Source: Agromyces sp. H17E-10 (GTDB lineage: Bacteria; Actinomycetota; Actinomycetes; Actinomycetales; Microbacteriaceae). Taken from it: a stretch of 64,000 nt of DNA. The notes beneath the pieces were generated by a model that saw nothing but the letters and a program-made list of their open reading frames with translations, had not been told where the DNA came from and did no database searches. Positions 23,949-32,062 of the stretch are shown here, one piece after another. Each line of letters opens with the position of its first letter. Positions within the stretch are counted from its first letter, which is position 1. Position numbers and translations under genes: made by a program. Location of the stretch: positions 1,364,001-1,428,000 of the forward strand of contig NZ_CP095042.1 in assembly GCF_022919715.1 (NCBI RefSeq), given 5' to 3'.

Positions 23949-25426
23949 CCACCACCGACTGGGCGGCCCGCAGCCGCGAACTCGCCATCGACGGCCGCGC
24001 CGTCATCGACGGCAAGCGGGTGGATGCCGCGGACGGCGGCACCCTCGCCGTCGTGAGCCCCGGCTCGCTCGCGCACCTGGCGGATCTCGCCGCGGGCACC
24101 GAGCGCGACGTCGACCTCGCGGTCGACCACGCCCGCCGCGCCTTCGACGACGGCCGCTGGAGCCGCATCGACGCGGCCGAGCGGGGCCGGGTGCTCGTGC
24201 GCCTCGCCGACCTCATGATTGAGCACCTCGACGAGCTCGCCCTGCTCGAGACGCTCGACTCGGGCAAGCCGATCGCCCAGACCCGGGTCGTCGACGTGCC
24301 CGGCGCCGCGGCGACGTTCCGCTGGTACGGCGAGCTCGCCGACAAGCGCTTCGACGAGATCCCGTCGACGCCGCCCGGGTCGACCGCACTCGTCCGCCGC
24401 GTGCCGCTCGGCGTCGTCGGCGCGATCGTGCCGTGGAACTACCCCCTCGAGATCGCGGCGTGGAAGCTCGCCCCCGCCCTCGCCTCGGGCAACTCGGTCG
24501 TGCTGAAGCCCGCGACCGAGACGTCCCTCAGCGCCCTGCGGCTCGCCGACCTCGCCCTCGAAGCGGGTGTCCCCGCGGGCGTGCTCAACGTCGTCCCGGG
24601 CCGGGGTTCGACCGTCGGCGGGCGCATCGCGCGGCATCCCGGCATCGACGTGCTCGCGTTCACGGGGTCGACCGCCGTCGCGAAACAGCTCATGGTCGAC
24701 GCCGGCACCTCGAACATGAAGCGCGTCGCCCTCGAGGCGGGCGGCAAGAGCTCGAACCTCGTCTTCGCCGACGCCGACCTCGAGCTCGCCGCGGCGAAGG
24801 CCGCGTTCGGCGCGTTCTACAACCAAGGCCAGGTGTGCTCGGCGAACTCGCGCATCCTCGTCGAGCGGAGCGCGCACGACGAGTTCGTGGGGCTCCTCGC
24901 CGAGGCATCCCGGGCGTACGAGCCGAGCGACCCGCTCGCCGGAGCCGACGGCAACGGCAGCCTCATCAGCCGGGCGCACGCCGACGAGGTGGGCGCGGCG
25001 ATCGCACGGGCCGCCGGCGACGGCACCCTCGTGTCGGGCGGCGAACGCGTGACGATCACCGGGTCGGACGCATACCTGCGCCCGGCGATCGTCACCGGCC
25101 TCGCCGCCGACCACGACCTGCACCGGGTCGAGGTGTTCGGGCCGCTCGTCGCGGTGCTGCCCTTCGACGGGGAGGACGAGGCCGTGCGCCTCGCGAACGC
25201 CACCGACTACGGCCTCGCCGCGTCGCTGTGGACGACCGACCTCGCCCGGGCGCACCGCGTCTCGGAGCGCCTCGTCGCCGGCACCGTCTCGGTCAACACG
25301 GTCGACGCGCTCGGGCTCACGACGCCGTTCGGCGGATTCCGCCAGTCGGGCTTCGGCCGTGACCTGTCGCGGCACGCGCTCGACAACTACACCGACTGGA
25401 AGACGACGTGGTTCCAGTGGGCGTGA
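23945..25426 (+). CDS. NAD(P)-dependent aldehyde dehydrogenase
   Basis: A 493-residue enzyme that oxidises an aldehyde to the carboxylic acid. Catalytic Cys298 lies in FYNQGQVCSANSR and the general base Glu264 in LEAGGKSSN. The cofactor-site PWNYPLEIAAWKLAPAL and VLKPATETSLSAL motifs are intact. It resembles dehydrogenases for gamma-glutamyl-aminobutyraldehyde or betaine aldehyde (PuuC-like). It is the last gene of the LysR-controlled operon and overlaps its neighbour as ATGA. The pathway probably yields an aminoaldehyde-like intermediate. It might also serve the amine oxidase product or alpha-ketoglutarate semialdehyde from the hydroxyproline locus; no evidence here decides this. Confidence 0.92.
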   Translation: MTTTDWAARSRELAIDGRAVIDGKRVDAADGGTLAVVSPGSLAHLADLAAGTERDVDLAVDHARRAFDDGRWSRIDAAERGRVLVRLADLMIEHLDELALLETLDSGKPIAQTRVVDVPGAAATFRWYGELADKRFDEIPSTPPGSTALVRRVPLGVVGAIVPWNYPLEIAAWKLAPALASGNSVVLKPATETSLSALRLADLALEAGVPAGVLNVVPGRGSTVGGRIARHPGIDVLAFTGSTAVAKQLMVDAGTSNMKRVALEAGGKSSNLVFADADLELAAAKAAFGAFYNQGQVCSANSRILVERSAHDEFVGLLAEASRAYEPSDPLAGADGNGSLISRAHADEVGAAIARAAGDGTLVSGGERVTITGSDAYLRPAIVTGLAADHDLHRVEVFGPLVAVLPFDGEDEAVRLANATDYGLAASLWTTDLARAHRVSERLVAGTVSVNTVDALGLTTPFGGFRQSGFGRDLSRHALDNYTDWKTTWFQWA

Positions 25427-25574
25427 GCTCGCTTCCTGCGGGCATGGGCAAGGGCTCGGCAGGCATGGTCAACGAGTCGTCGGGCGCCCGTGGGAGGCTG
25501 GCGAGCAGCCCGGATGCTCCGGGTCGCCGACGCCCGACCGCCGAAGCCCGGCCCGTCCGAGATCCGAGCCGCCC

Positions 25575-26069
25575 ATGACGACCATCCACGCGACCGCGAC
25601 CGCCGCCGGCGCCGGCGCCGGTGAGCGCGCGCGCTCGTCGTCGCCGGGTGCCCGGCTGACGGTGTCGTCCGGGGTGCGCGCCGTGATCGCGGCGGTCGCC
25701 CTGCTGTGCGTCGGCATCCACGTCTGGGTCGCCGTCGCCGCACCCGACTGGCGCTCGCTCGCGATGCTGGGGCTCGCGGCGGCCTGCGCCGTCTGCCTGC
25801 TGCATCGCGGCGGTTCCTCCCTCCCCTCGACGGGCGAGTGGGGCTTCATGGCGGTCACGGCGCTCGCCATGCTGGTGGTGCACTTCACGGGCGCGGGCGC
25901 GGTGGGCCACCACGCCGGACTCGTCGCGGCGAGCGACGGCTCGATCGCCGTCGATCAGGATGCCGCGGGCACGGCGCACAGCGTCGCCGGCGTCGTCGCC
26001 GCAGCCGAGTTCGGTGCCGCTCTCCTCGCGCTCACGATCTGCGGGGTGCGACGGCGGGCGGGTCGCTGA
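25575..26069 (+). CDS. Hypothetical small membrane protein
   Basis: A 164-residue protein with an Ala/Gly/Ser-rich N-terminal 30 residues. Four likely membrane segments follow, for example AVIAAVALLCVGIHVWVAVA and WGFMAVTALAMLVVHF, and a His-containing stretch GAVGHHAGLV lies between the third and fourth. I recognise no family. The start at ATG 25575 lacks a strong ribosome site. The gene ends convergently inside the ArsR-type gene (38-bp overlap at 26032-26069), so one of the two ends may be misread, although both frames look coding. The 148-bp gap before it holds nothing I can support. Confidence 0.6.
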   Translation: MTTIHATATAAGAGAGERARSSSPGARLTVSSGVRAVIAAVALLCVGIHVWVAVAAPDWRSLAMLGLAAACAVCLLHRGGSSLPSTGEWGFMAVTALAMLVVHFTGAGAVGHHAGLVAASDGSIAVDQDAAGTAHSVAGVVAAAEFGAALLALTICGVRRRAGR

Positions 26070-26334
26070 AAAACGCCCACAGCCAGTCGGCGAGCTCCTC
26101 GAACGCCCCTGGCCGGAGCGCGTGCAGTGTGGCGGTCCGCGACCGACGCGAGACGACGAGGCCGTTGGCACGAAGGAGGTCGAGGTGTCGCGACGCAGTC
26201 GAGTGCGACACCTCGCATCGGCGGCCGAGGTCGGTCACCGTCATCGGCGAATCGGCCTCCCGCAACGCCTCGAGCAGGTCGCGTCGCACGGGATGCGCGA
26301 TCGCCTGGAACGGCGAGCTCGCGATCCTCAGCAT
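26032..26334 (-). CDS. ArsR-family winged-helix regulator
   Basis: A 100-residue small regulator with the ArsR winged helix: AIAHPVRRDLLEALREA, then VTDLGRRCEVSHSTASRHLDLL as recognition helices and SRRSRTATLHALRP as the wing. No metal-binding Cys pair is present apart from one Cys in the helix, so it is a non-metal type. ATG 26334 is preceded by GGGAGG at 8 bases; GTG 26340 lies too close to that site. It is the last gene of the long minus-strand operon that includes the hydroxyproline-type enzymes, 37 bp after an SDR gene. What it controls is not visible. Confidence 0.8.
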   Translation of the reverse strand: MLRIASSPFQAIAHPVRRDLLEALREADSPMTVTDLGRRCEVSHSTASRHLDLLRANGLVVSRRSRTATLHALRPGAFEELADWLWAFFSDPPAVAPRRS

Positions 26335-26371
26335 CTGCACTACCTCCCGTCGTTCGAGGCTTCCGGCCGGT

Positions 26372-27136
26372 TCAGCGCACGTAGTCCGCGCCGGTGATGT
26401 CGATCGTGGCTCCCGTGGTGTGCCGCGAGGCGCCGCTCGCGAGGAACGCAATGACGGCCGCGACGTCGTCGGGCGGCGTGACCTCGCCGAGCGGCAGCCC
26501 GGCGAGGAGGGCTTCGTCGACGGCGCCGTCGGCGAGCTCGGTCGCGACCCATCCGGGCGCGACCGCGTAAGCGAGCACCCCGTCACGGCCGTAGCCCCGG
26601 GCGATGCCCTTCGTCAGCGCGAGCAGGCCGCCCTTGGCGGCGCCGTACGCAAGATGCTCGGCGTCGTCGCCGCGGTGCGCCGACCGGCTCGTCACGTTCA
26701 CGATGATGCCGCCGCCGCGCTCGCGGAAGTGCAGGACGGCCAGTCGGCAGAGCTCGGCGGGCGCACGCAGGTTGAGCGCGAGGTTGCGGTCCCAGCCCTC
26801 CTGCCACCCGGCATCCGAGTCGATCGCCGACGGCAGCCAGGCGCCTGCGTTGTTGACGAGCACGTCGACGACCCCGGTCGCCTCGAGCGCCCGTCGCCAG
26901 ACGTCGGCCGGGCCCTCGTCGGTCGCGAGGTCGCCGCCGACCGCGGTGGCCCGGCCGCCGAGCTCGGCCACGAGCGCCTGTGCCGTCTCGGCGTTGCGTC
27001 CGTAGTGCACGACGACGTGCGCGCCCTGGCGATGGACCTCCCTGGCCGTGGCCGCCCCGATGCCGCGCGAGCCGCCCGTGACGAGCACGGTCTTCCCGGC
27101 GAGCTGGCGTGCCGCCGCGGCATCCCGGTCGCTCAT
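26372..27136 (-). CDS. Short-chain dehydrogenase/reductase (SDR)
   Basis: A 254-residue classical SDR with cofactor motif TGGSRGIG, structural NNAGAW, catalytic Ser in VNVTSRSAHRG and Tyr-X3-Lys in AYGAAKGG. The residue after the second beta strand lies in HYGRNAE, which suggests NADP(H) preference. ATG 27136 overlaps the stop of the preceding SDR gene (ATGA). It is downstream in the hydroxyproline-type operon. Two SDRs next to each other could oxidise or reduce a hydroxyl intermediate, but the known hydroxyproline route needs no SDR, so its function is open. Confidence 0.85.
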   Translation of the reverse strand: MSDRDAAAARQLAGKTVLVTGGSRGIGAATAREVHRQGAHVVVHYGRNAETAQALVAELGGRATAVGGDLATDEGPADVWRRALEATGVVDVLVNNAGAWLPSAIDSDAGWQEGWDRNLALNLRAPAELCRLAVLHFRERGGGIIVNVTSRSAHRGDDAEHLAYGAAKGGLLALTKGIARGYGRDGVLAYAVAPGWVATELADGAVDEALLAGLPLGEVTPPDDVAAVIAFLASGASRHTTGATIDITGADYVR

Positions 27137-27915
27137 GCCGCCGCCTGCGCGCCGGTGATCTCGACGATCGAGCCGGTCAGGTACGGGGCCTCGTCGCTCG
27201 CGAGGAAGGCGACCAGCGCTGCGATCTCCTCGGGCTCGCCGATGCGCCCGAACGGCACCAGCCGGTCGAGGTCGGCGACGGTGCGGCCGGTGCGTTCGAG
27301 GTTCGACTCGAGCATCGGGGTGCGCACCTCGCCGGGCGCCACCGCGTTCACGCGGATGCCGCTCGGACCGTAGTCGCGCGCGAGGTTGCGCGTGAACGCC
27401 ACGACCGCGGCCTTCGACGTGTTGTACGCGAGGTGCCCCGGCACCGGGTAGAGCCCCCACTGCGACGCGGTGTTGACGACCGATCCGGCTCCGGCCGCGA
27501 TCATGTGCGGCAGCACCGCCCGGCAGAGGTGGAACATCGCGTCGACGTTCACCGCGAAGCTCAGCGACCAGTCGTCGGCACCGAGCTCGAGCAGCGCCCC
27601 GCGCCGGTTGACGCCCGCGTTGTTCGCGAGCACGTCGATGCGGCCGTGGGCCGCGACGATCTCGTCGGCGGCCGCCGCGCAGGCCCCGCCGTCGAGCAGG
27701 TCGAAGACCGAGGCGGATGCCGCTCCCCCGGCCGCACGGATGCGGGCGACGGTCGCCTCGGCGGCGTCGCGGTTCACGTCGGCGACGATCACGGTGGCGT
27801 GCTCTGCGGCGAGTCGTTCGGCGATCGCCGAACCGATGCCGCCGCCGGCGCCGGTGACGACGGCGACCTTGCCCGCGAAGCGGACGGCGCCGGAGGGTAC
27901 GGGTCGACGGGTCAT
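27133..27915 (-). CDS. Short-chain dehydrogenase/reductase (SDR)
   Basis: A 260-residue classical SDR with TGAGGGIG cofactor motif, VADVNRDAAE (Asp after the second strand, favouring NAD), NNAGVN, and the catalytic Tyr-X3-Lys in AYNTSKAA. ATG 27915 overlaps the stop of the proline-racemase-family gene, and its own stop overlaps the next SDR, so the genes are translationally coupled. Both SDRs share only family-level similarity and are not a recent duplication. The likely role is oxidation of a hydroxy acid connected with the hydroxyproline pathway or of an accessory substrate; this is inference from position. Confidence 0.85.
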   Translation of the reverse strand: MTRRPVPSGAVRFAGKVAVVTGAGGGIGSAIAERLAAEHATVIVADVNRDAAEATVARIRAAGGAASASVFDLLDGGACAAAADEIVAAHGRIDVLANNAGVNRRGALLELGADDWSLSFAVNVDAMFHLCRAVLPHMIAAGAGSVVNTASQWGLYPVPGHLAYNTSKAAVVAFTRNLARDYGPSGIRVNAVAPGEVRTPMLESNLERTGRTVADLDRLVPFGRIGEPEEIAALVAFLASDEAPYLTGSIVEITGAQAAA

Positions 27916-28976
27916 GGCTGTGGCCCCCAGATGTCGCCGACGGTGTAGCCCGCCGGGAACGGATCGGTCGAGTCGAGGATCCAGGTCGAGCGACCCGTGA
28001 TCCAGGCGCGACCGGTGACGGTCGGCAGCACGGCCGGGCGTCCGGCCACGGTCGTGGTTCCGGTCAGCGCGCCGATGAACTCGCTGCCGATGATGCTGCG
28101 GTGCGAGAACTCCTCGCCGATCGCGAGCTGGCCGCGCGCGTGCAGGGCGGCCATGCGGGCGCTCGTGCCGGTGCCGCACGGCGAGCGGTCGAGCGCACCG
28201 GTCCAGGTCGACGGGTCGTCGGCGTCGAGCCGCCCGTTCGTGAGCACGACGGTGTTGCGAGCTTGCTCCCCCGGCACCCGGTCGCCCGAGTGCAGCATGA
28301 TCAGGTTCACGCGATCGATCGACGGATTCGTCGGATGTACGACGTCGAACTGCTGCTGCGCGGCGAGCTTGATCAGCGCGCCCGCCCGGGCGAGAGCCCG
28401 ACCGTTCTCGGGCGCGAGGTCGAGGCCGAGGTCGGCCGCCCGCACCTGGGCGAAGAACTGGCCGCCGTAGACGATGTCGGCCCTGACCTCGCCGAACTCC
28501 TCGACCTGCAGCGGAGTGTCGAGCGCGACGACGAACGACGGCACGTTCACAATCGTCACCGATGTGACCTTGCCGTCGTCGACGTGCGCGATCGCCTTCA
28601 CCGTGCCGACGGCCGTGTCGATCGTGACCTCGGTCACGGGGCCGGTGCTCCTGACGATGCCGGTCTCGATCGCGGCGGTCACCGCGCACATCGTGTTGCT
28701 GCCCGACATCGGGGTGAAGCCGCCCTGCTCGAGCACGACGATGCCGAAGTCGGACTCGGGGTTCACCGGAGGCAGCAGGAACACGGCGCAGAGGCCCGGG
28801 TAGCCGCGCGGCTCGCGCAGGATGGCACGCCGGAGGCCGTCGAGGTTCGCCACGCAGTAGTCGAACCGCTCGGCCATCGTCGTGCCTTCGACGAGCGCCG
28901 CCGCGTTCGTGATGACGCGGCCGGGCTCGCCCTCGGCGTGGACCTCGACGGCGTCGAGCTCGAAGACGGTGGTCAT
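27912..28976 (-). CDS. Proline racemase family enzyme, likely 4-hydroxyproline 2-epimerase
   Basis: A 354-residue cytoplasmic epimerase expected to convert trans-4-hydroxy-L-proline to cis-4-hydroxy-D-proline. The two active-site loops read TPMSGSNTMCA (residue 91 is Ser where most racemases have Cys) and RSPCGTGTSARMA (Cys267). Ser/Cys pairs are known in some 4-hydroxyproline epimerases, whereas 3-hydroxyproline dehydratases carry Thr at the second position. The neighbours are a D-amino-acid-oxidase-type flavoenzyme and a DHDPS-family lyase, the next two enzymes of hydroxyproline breakdown. ATG 28976 overlaps the lyase stop and the gene's own stop overlaps the SDR start. A different proline-like substrate cannot be excluded. 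Confidence 0.85.
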   Translation of the reverse strand: MTTVFELDAVEVHAEGEPGRVITNAAALVEGTTMAERFDYCVANLDGLRRAILREPRGYPGLCAVFLLPPVNPESDFGIVVLEQGGFTPMSGSNTMCAVTAAIETGIVRSTGPVTEVTIDTAVGTVKAIAHVDDGKVTSVTIVNVPSFVVALDTPLQVEEFGEVRADIVYGGQFFAQVRAADLGLDLAPENGRALARAGALIKLAAQQQFDVVHPTNPSIDRVNLIMLHSGDRVPGEQARNTVVLTNGRLDADDPSTWTGALDRSPCGTGTSARMAALHARGQLAIGEEFSHRSIIGSEFIGALTGTTTVAGRPAVLPTVTGRAWITGRSTWILDSTDPFPAGYTVGDIWGPQP

Positions 28977-29890
28977 GCCGCCGACGGTACCGCGAGCACG
29001 CCGAGCTCGGCGAGCGCGGCCGCGATGCGCTCGCGGTCCTCGGCCGCGAGCGGGAGGATCGGGGCCCGAACCGGGCCGACGGGCGTACCGGTGAGTTCGA
29101 GTGCGGCCTTGATGCCGGCCGCGTAGTTGACCGACTCGAGCACGTCGCTGAGCGTCCAGAGCGGGGCCCAGAGCTCGCGCCCCCGGTCGAGGTCCTTCTC
29201 GATCGCGACCGTGCGGAACAGCTCGGCCGCGTGACCGGGCACGATCGAGGCGACACCCCAGACCGAGCCCTTCGCCCCGAGGGTGAGCCCGTAGAACGTG
29301 AGCGTGTCCCACCCGTTGAATGCGGTGATCTCCGCCGACCGGTTCGTGAGCACGTCGGTGAACGTGACCGCGTCGCCCGAGGTGTCCTTGAAGTAGTCGA
29401 CGCCGTCGATGCCGCCGAGCTCGGCGAGCTGCGAGGCGTCGAGGCTGATGCCGGTCGCGCCCGGGACGTTGTAGTACACGATCTGCAGGTCGACCGCGTC
29501 GGCGACGGTCGCGAGGAACGCCTTCAGCGCGTCGAACGAGAGCGGGTCGTAGAAGGGGGGCACGACCATGAGCGCATCGGCCCCGACCGCTTCGGCGTAG
29601 CGGGCGAGCTCGACCGCTCCCGCCGTCGAGGTGCTGCCGATGCCGGCGACCACGGGGATGCGGCCGGCCGCCGCCTCGACGTTGAGGCGGATGACCTCGC
29701 GGTACTCGGTGTCGGTGAGGCTCGTGAACTCGCCGGTGGTGCCGGTCGGCACGATGCCGCCGAGACCGCCCGCGATCATCCGCTCGACCTGCGCGTGGAG
29801 CGCGTCGGCGTCGACGGCGCGCCCGTCGGCGGTGAACGGGGTCGGGATCGCGGCGAGCACCCCGTGGAGGTCGGCGTTCTTCCTGGTCAT
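28973..29890 (-). CDS. DHDPS/NAL-family lyase, likely pyrroline-4-hydroxy-2-carboxylate deaminase
   Basis: A 305-residue class I aldolase-fold enzyme. The Schiff-base lysine is Lys168 in VDYFKDTSGD, the Tyr of YYNVPG is present, and the pyruvate-binding GTTGEFTSLT loop is intact. In hydroxyproline catabolism a member of this family (LhpC/HypD type) dehydrates and deaminates delta-1-pyrroline-4-hydroxy-2-carboxylate to alpha-ketoglutarate semialdehyde. That fits between the upstream flavoenzyme and the downstream epimerase gene. ATG 29890 follows AAAGGA by 8 bases. Another member of the superfamily, such as a keto-deoxy-sugar-acid aldolase, is possible from sequence alone but not supported by context. 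Confidence 0.85.
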   Translation of the reverse strand: MTRKNADLHGVLAAIPTPFTADGRAVDADALHAQVERMIAGGLGGIVPTGTTGEFTSLTDTEYREVIRLNVEAAAGRIPVVAGIGSTSTAGAVELARYAEAVGADALMVVPPFYDPLSFDALKAFLATVADAVDLQIVYYNVPGATGISLDASQLAELGGIDGVDYFKDTSGDAVTFTDVLTNRSAEITAFNGWDTLTFYGLTLGAKGSVWGVASIVPGHAAELFRTVAIEKDLDRGRELWAPLWTLSDVLESVNYAAGIKAALELTGTPVGPVRAPILPLAAEDRERIAAALAELGVLAVPSAA

Positions 29891-29911
29891 GAGATGGTCC
29901 TTTCGTCGAGG

Positions 29912-31153
29912 TCAGCGGCCGCCGCGGAAGCGGGCGGGCGAGAAGGGGGCGAGCACCGGTGCGGCGCGGCGTTCGCGGATGAGGTCGGTGAGCGCCCGGG
30001 CGGTCGCCGGGGCGAGGGTGACGCCGAGCATGCCGTGCCCGGTGGCGACGTAGCCGTTGCGGAGGCGCGGAAGTGCTCCGATGATCGGCAGCCCGTCGGG
30101 CGTCATCGGTCGCATGCCGGCCTTCGGCGTGAGCTTCGCCGTCGGCGGCTCCCAGTCGCGGAAGTACGTCGCGGGCGCACGCAGGATGGCGTCGACCCGC
30201 ACCTGGTTGATGTGCTCGTCGAGCCCGCCGAACTCCATGGTCCCGGCGAGCCGGAGGTTGCGGCTCAGTGGCGTGACGGCGACCTTCGCGTCGTGCAGGT
30301 TGGTCGCAGAGCGCAGGCCGAGGGGTTCGATGTCGATGCAGTAGCCCTTGCCGGGCCGCACGGGCAGGCTCGCCCCGAACAGCTTCGAGAGCGGCCCGGT
30401 CCACGCGCCGGCGGCGAGCAGGAACGCGTCGCCCGCGAAGGTGCGCGAGCCCGACGAGACGCTCACGATGCGATCGCCCGCGACCTGCACCCCGTCGATG
30501 GGCGCGTTCTCGACGATCTCGACCCCGAGCTCGACGAGCTTCGAGTGCAGCGCACCGACGAAGGCGGCCGGGTCGAGGTGCAGTTCCTTGGGGAAGTACA
30601 GGCCGCCCTCGACCGCGTCGGACAGTAGCGGCTCGTGCTCGCGCACCGCGTCGCCGACGAGCACCGACGGTTCGAGCCCGTACTGCCGCACGAGGTCGAC
30701 GTAGCCGAGGTGGTGCTGCATCAGCTCCTTCTCCTTGAAAGCCATGAGCAGGCCCTCGTGGTGGAGCTCGTAGTCGACGCCGTCGGCCCGGTACTCGTCG
30801 AACAGGTGCACGCTGTCCTCGGCGAGCGCGAGGTGCGCCGCGAACCCCGCGCGCTGGTCCTTCGCGTTCGACGCACGCCAGAGCCCGAACATGAACGAGA
30901 CGAACGAGGGCCGCAGCGACGGCTTGATGTAGAGGGGCGAGTCCGGGCGCAGCATCCATTTCATGGAGGTGAGCACCACGCCGGGGCCGGGCACCGGCGC
31001 CGCCTCGGCGGGAACCACCCAGCCGGCGTTGACGTCGCTCGCGCCGAGCCCGGTCGGTCGCGCGTCGACGAGCGTGACCGTCTCGCCGTCGCGGGCGAGG
31101 TGGTAGGCGGTGGTGAGGCCGATGACGCCGCCGCCGATCACGACTGTGTGCAC
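29912..31153 (-). CDS. FAD-dependent D-amino acid oxidase/dehydrogenase (hydroxyproline type)
   Basis: A 413-residue DAAO-superfamily flavoprotein with the N-terminal FAD motif GGGVIG (residues 7-12), DARPTGLGASDVNAGW, and the C-terminal GLPIIGALPRLRNGYVATGHGMLG. It should oxidise cis-4-hydroxy-D-proline to delta-1-pyrroline-4-hydroxy-2-carboxylate, using a quinone or oxygen acceptor. No membrane segment is evident. The start is GTG at 31153 with AAAGGA 7 bases upstream. A hairpin separates it from the ABC transporter genes, so the catabolic genes may be expressed at a lower level from the same promoter. A glycine or sarcosine oxidase role is less likely given the neighbours. Confidence 0.85.
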   Translation of the reverse strand: MHTVVIGGGVIGLTTAYHLARDGETVTLVDARPTGLGASDVNAGWVVPAEAAPVPGPGVVLTSMKWMLRPDSPLYIKPSLRPSFVSFMFGLWRASNAKDQRAGFAAHLALAEDSVHLFDEYRADGVDYELHHEGLLMAFKEKELMQHHLGYVDLVRQYGLEPSVLVGDAVREHEPLLSDAVEGGLYFPKELHLDPAAFVGALHSKLVELGVEIVENAPIDGVQVAGDRIVSVSSGSRTFAGDAFLLAAGAWTGPLSKLFGASLPVRPGKGYCIDIEPLGLRSATNLHDAKVAVTPLSRNLRLAGTMEFGGLDEHINQVRVDAILRAPATYFRDWEPPTAKLTPKAGMRPMTPDGLPIIGALPRLRNGYVATGHGMLGVTLAPATARALTDLIRERRAAPVLAPFSPARFRGGR

Positions 31154-31180
31154 TGGGAGGTCCTTTCAGGTGGGGGTGTA

Positions 31181-31212
31181 CCGGGGCGGGGAGTCCCCAC
31201 TTCCCGCCCCGG
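31181..31212 (-). terminator. Intercistronic hairpin between transporter and catabolic genes
   Basis: A perfect 10-bp GC stem (31181-31190 with 31203-31212) lies in the 63-bp gap between the ABC ATPase and the FAD oxidoreductase genes. It may act as a partial terminator or an mRNA end stabiliser for the upstream transporter message. Confidence 0.55.
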
Positions 31213-31216
31213 TGGT

Positions 31217-32062
31217 TCAGAAGCGAACCGCGTCGACGAACTTCTTGAGGTCGGGGTTCGTGCTGCGGTTGAACGCCTCTTCGGGCGTCGTGTTGACCGC
31301 GATCTCGCCCTCGTGGAAGAACACGAGCCGGTCGGCCGCCTTCGCGGCGAAGGCCATGTCGTGGGTGACGAGCGCGATGGCGAGGCCCTCCTCGTCCTTC
31401 AGGCGGCGCAGCACCTCGAGGACCTCGGCCGCCACGGGCGGGTCGAGCGCGCTCGTGATCTCGTCGCAGAGCAGCAGCTTCGGCTGCATCATGAGGGCGC
31501 GGGCGATCGCGACGCGCTGGCGCTCTCCGCCTGAGAGCTGCGAGGGCCGGCTGCGCAGGTGGTGCGCCATGCCCACTTCGGCGAGGGCGACTTCTGCGCG
31601 ATCGGATGCCTCGGAGGCGGACATCCGCAGCCGCTTGCGCGGCGCCAGGGTCAGGTTGCCGAGCACGTCCATGTGCGGCCACAGCGTGTAGCTCTGGAAC
31701 ACCATGCCGACGTGCGACTCGACGCTCGGCCAGTCGTCGGTGCGGTCGCCCTCCTCGAAGACGACCTTGCCGTCGAAGGCGATGGTGCCCTCGTCGGGGT
31801 CGGTGAGGCCGGCGAGCACCCGCAGCAGCGTGCTCTTGCCCGAGCCCGACTTGCCGATGATGACCGTGATGTCGCCGAGCGCCATGCCGAAGTCGACGTT
31901 CTTCAGGATCATGCGGTCGCCGAAGCTCTTCTGCAGCCCGGTCGCGGCGACGAGCACATCGCCGATCGCGGCCGAGATCGAACCGGTCGAGGTGCGGCCT
32001 TCGCCGAGCGCCCCGATGGCGGTCGTGACCGGCCCCGAGGTCTGCTGGTCCGTGTCGCTCAT
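31217..32062 (-). CDS. Polar amino acid ABC transporter ATP-binding protein
   Basis: A 281-residue ATPase of the GlnQ/HisP type that powers import through the permease encoded just upstream. Walker A is GKSGSGKST (70-78), the Q-loop is FQSYTLW, the signature LSGGERQR, Walker B LLLCDEITSALDP and the H-loop THDM. About 37 residues before the ABC domain are a non-conserved Ser/Thr/Gly-rich extension. Its ATG overlaps the permease stop (ATGA at 32059-32062). Together with the solute-binding protein it forms a three-gene importer, probably for hydroxyproline or a related imino acid judging from the downstream enzymes. Confidence 0.9.
   Translation of the reverse strand: MSDTDQQTSGPVTTAIGALGEGRTSTGSISAAIGDVLVAATGLQKSFGDRMILKNVDFGMALGDITVIIGKSGSGKSTLLRVLAGLTDPDEGTIAFDGKVVFEEGDRTDDWPSVESHVGMVFQSYTLWPHMDVLGNLTLAPRKRLRMSASEASDRAEVALAEVGMAHHLRSRPSQLSGGERQRVAIARALMMQPKLLLCDEITSALDPPVAAEVLEVLRRLKDEEGLAIALVTHDMAFAAKAADRLVFFHEGEIAVNTTPEEAFNRSTNPDLKKFVDAVRF

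Noticed and set aside
22850..25426. An aldehyde dehydrogenase fused to a long N-terminal domain
   Set aside because: The extra part is the M20 hydrolase gene read in another frame; the dehydrogenase begins at ATG 23945 in an ATGA overlap.
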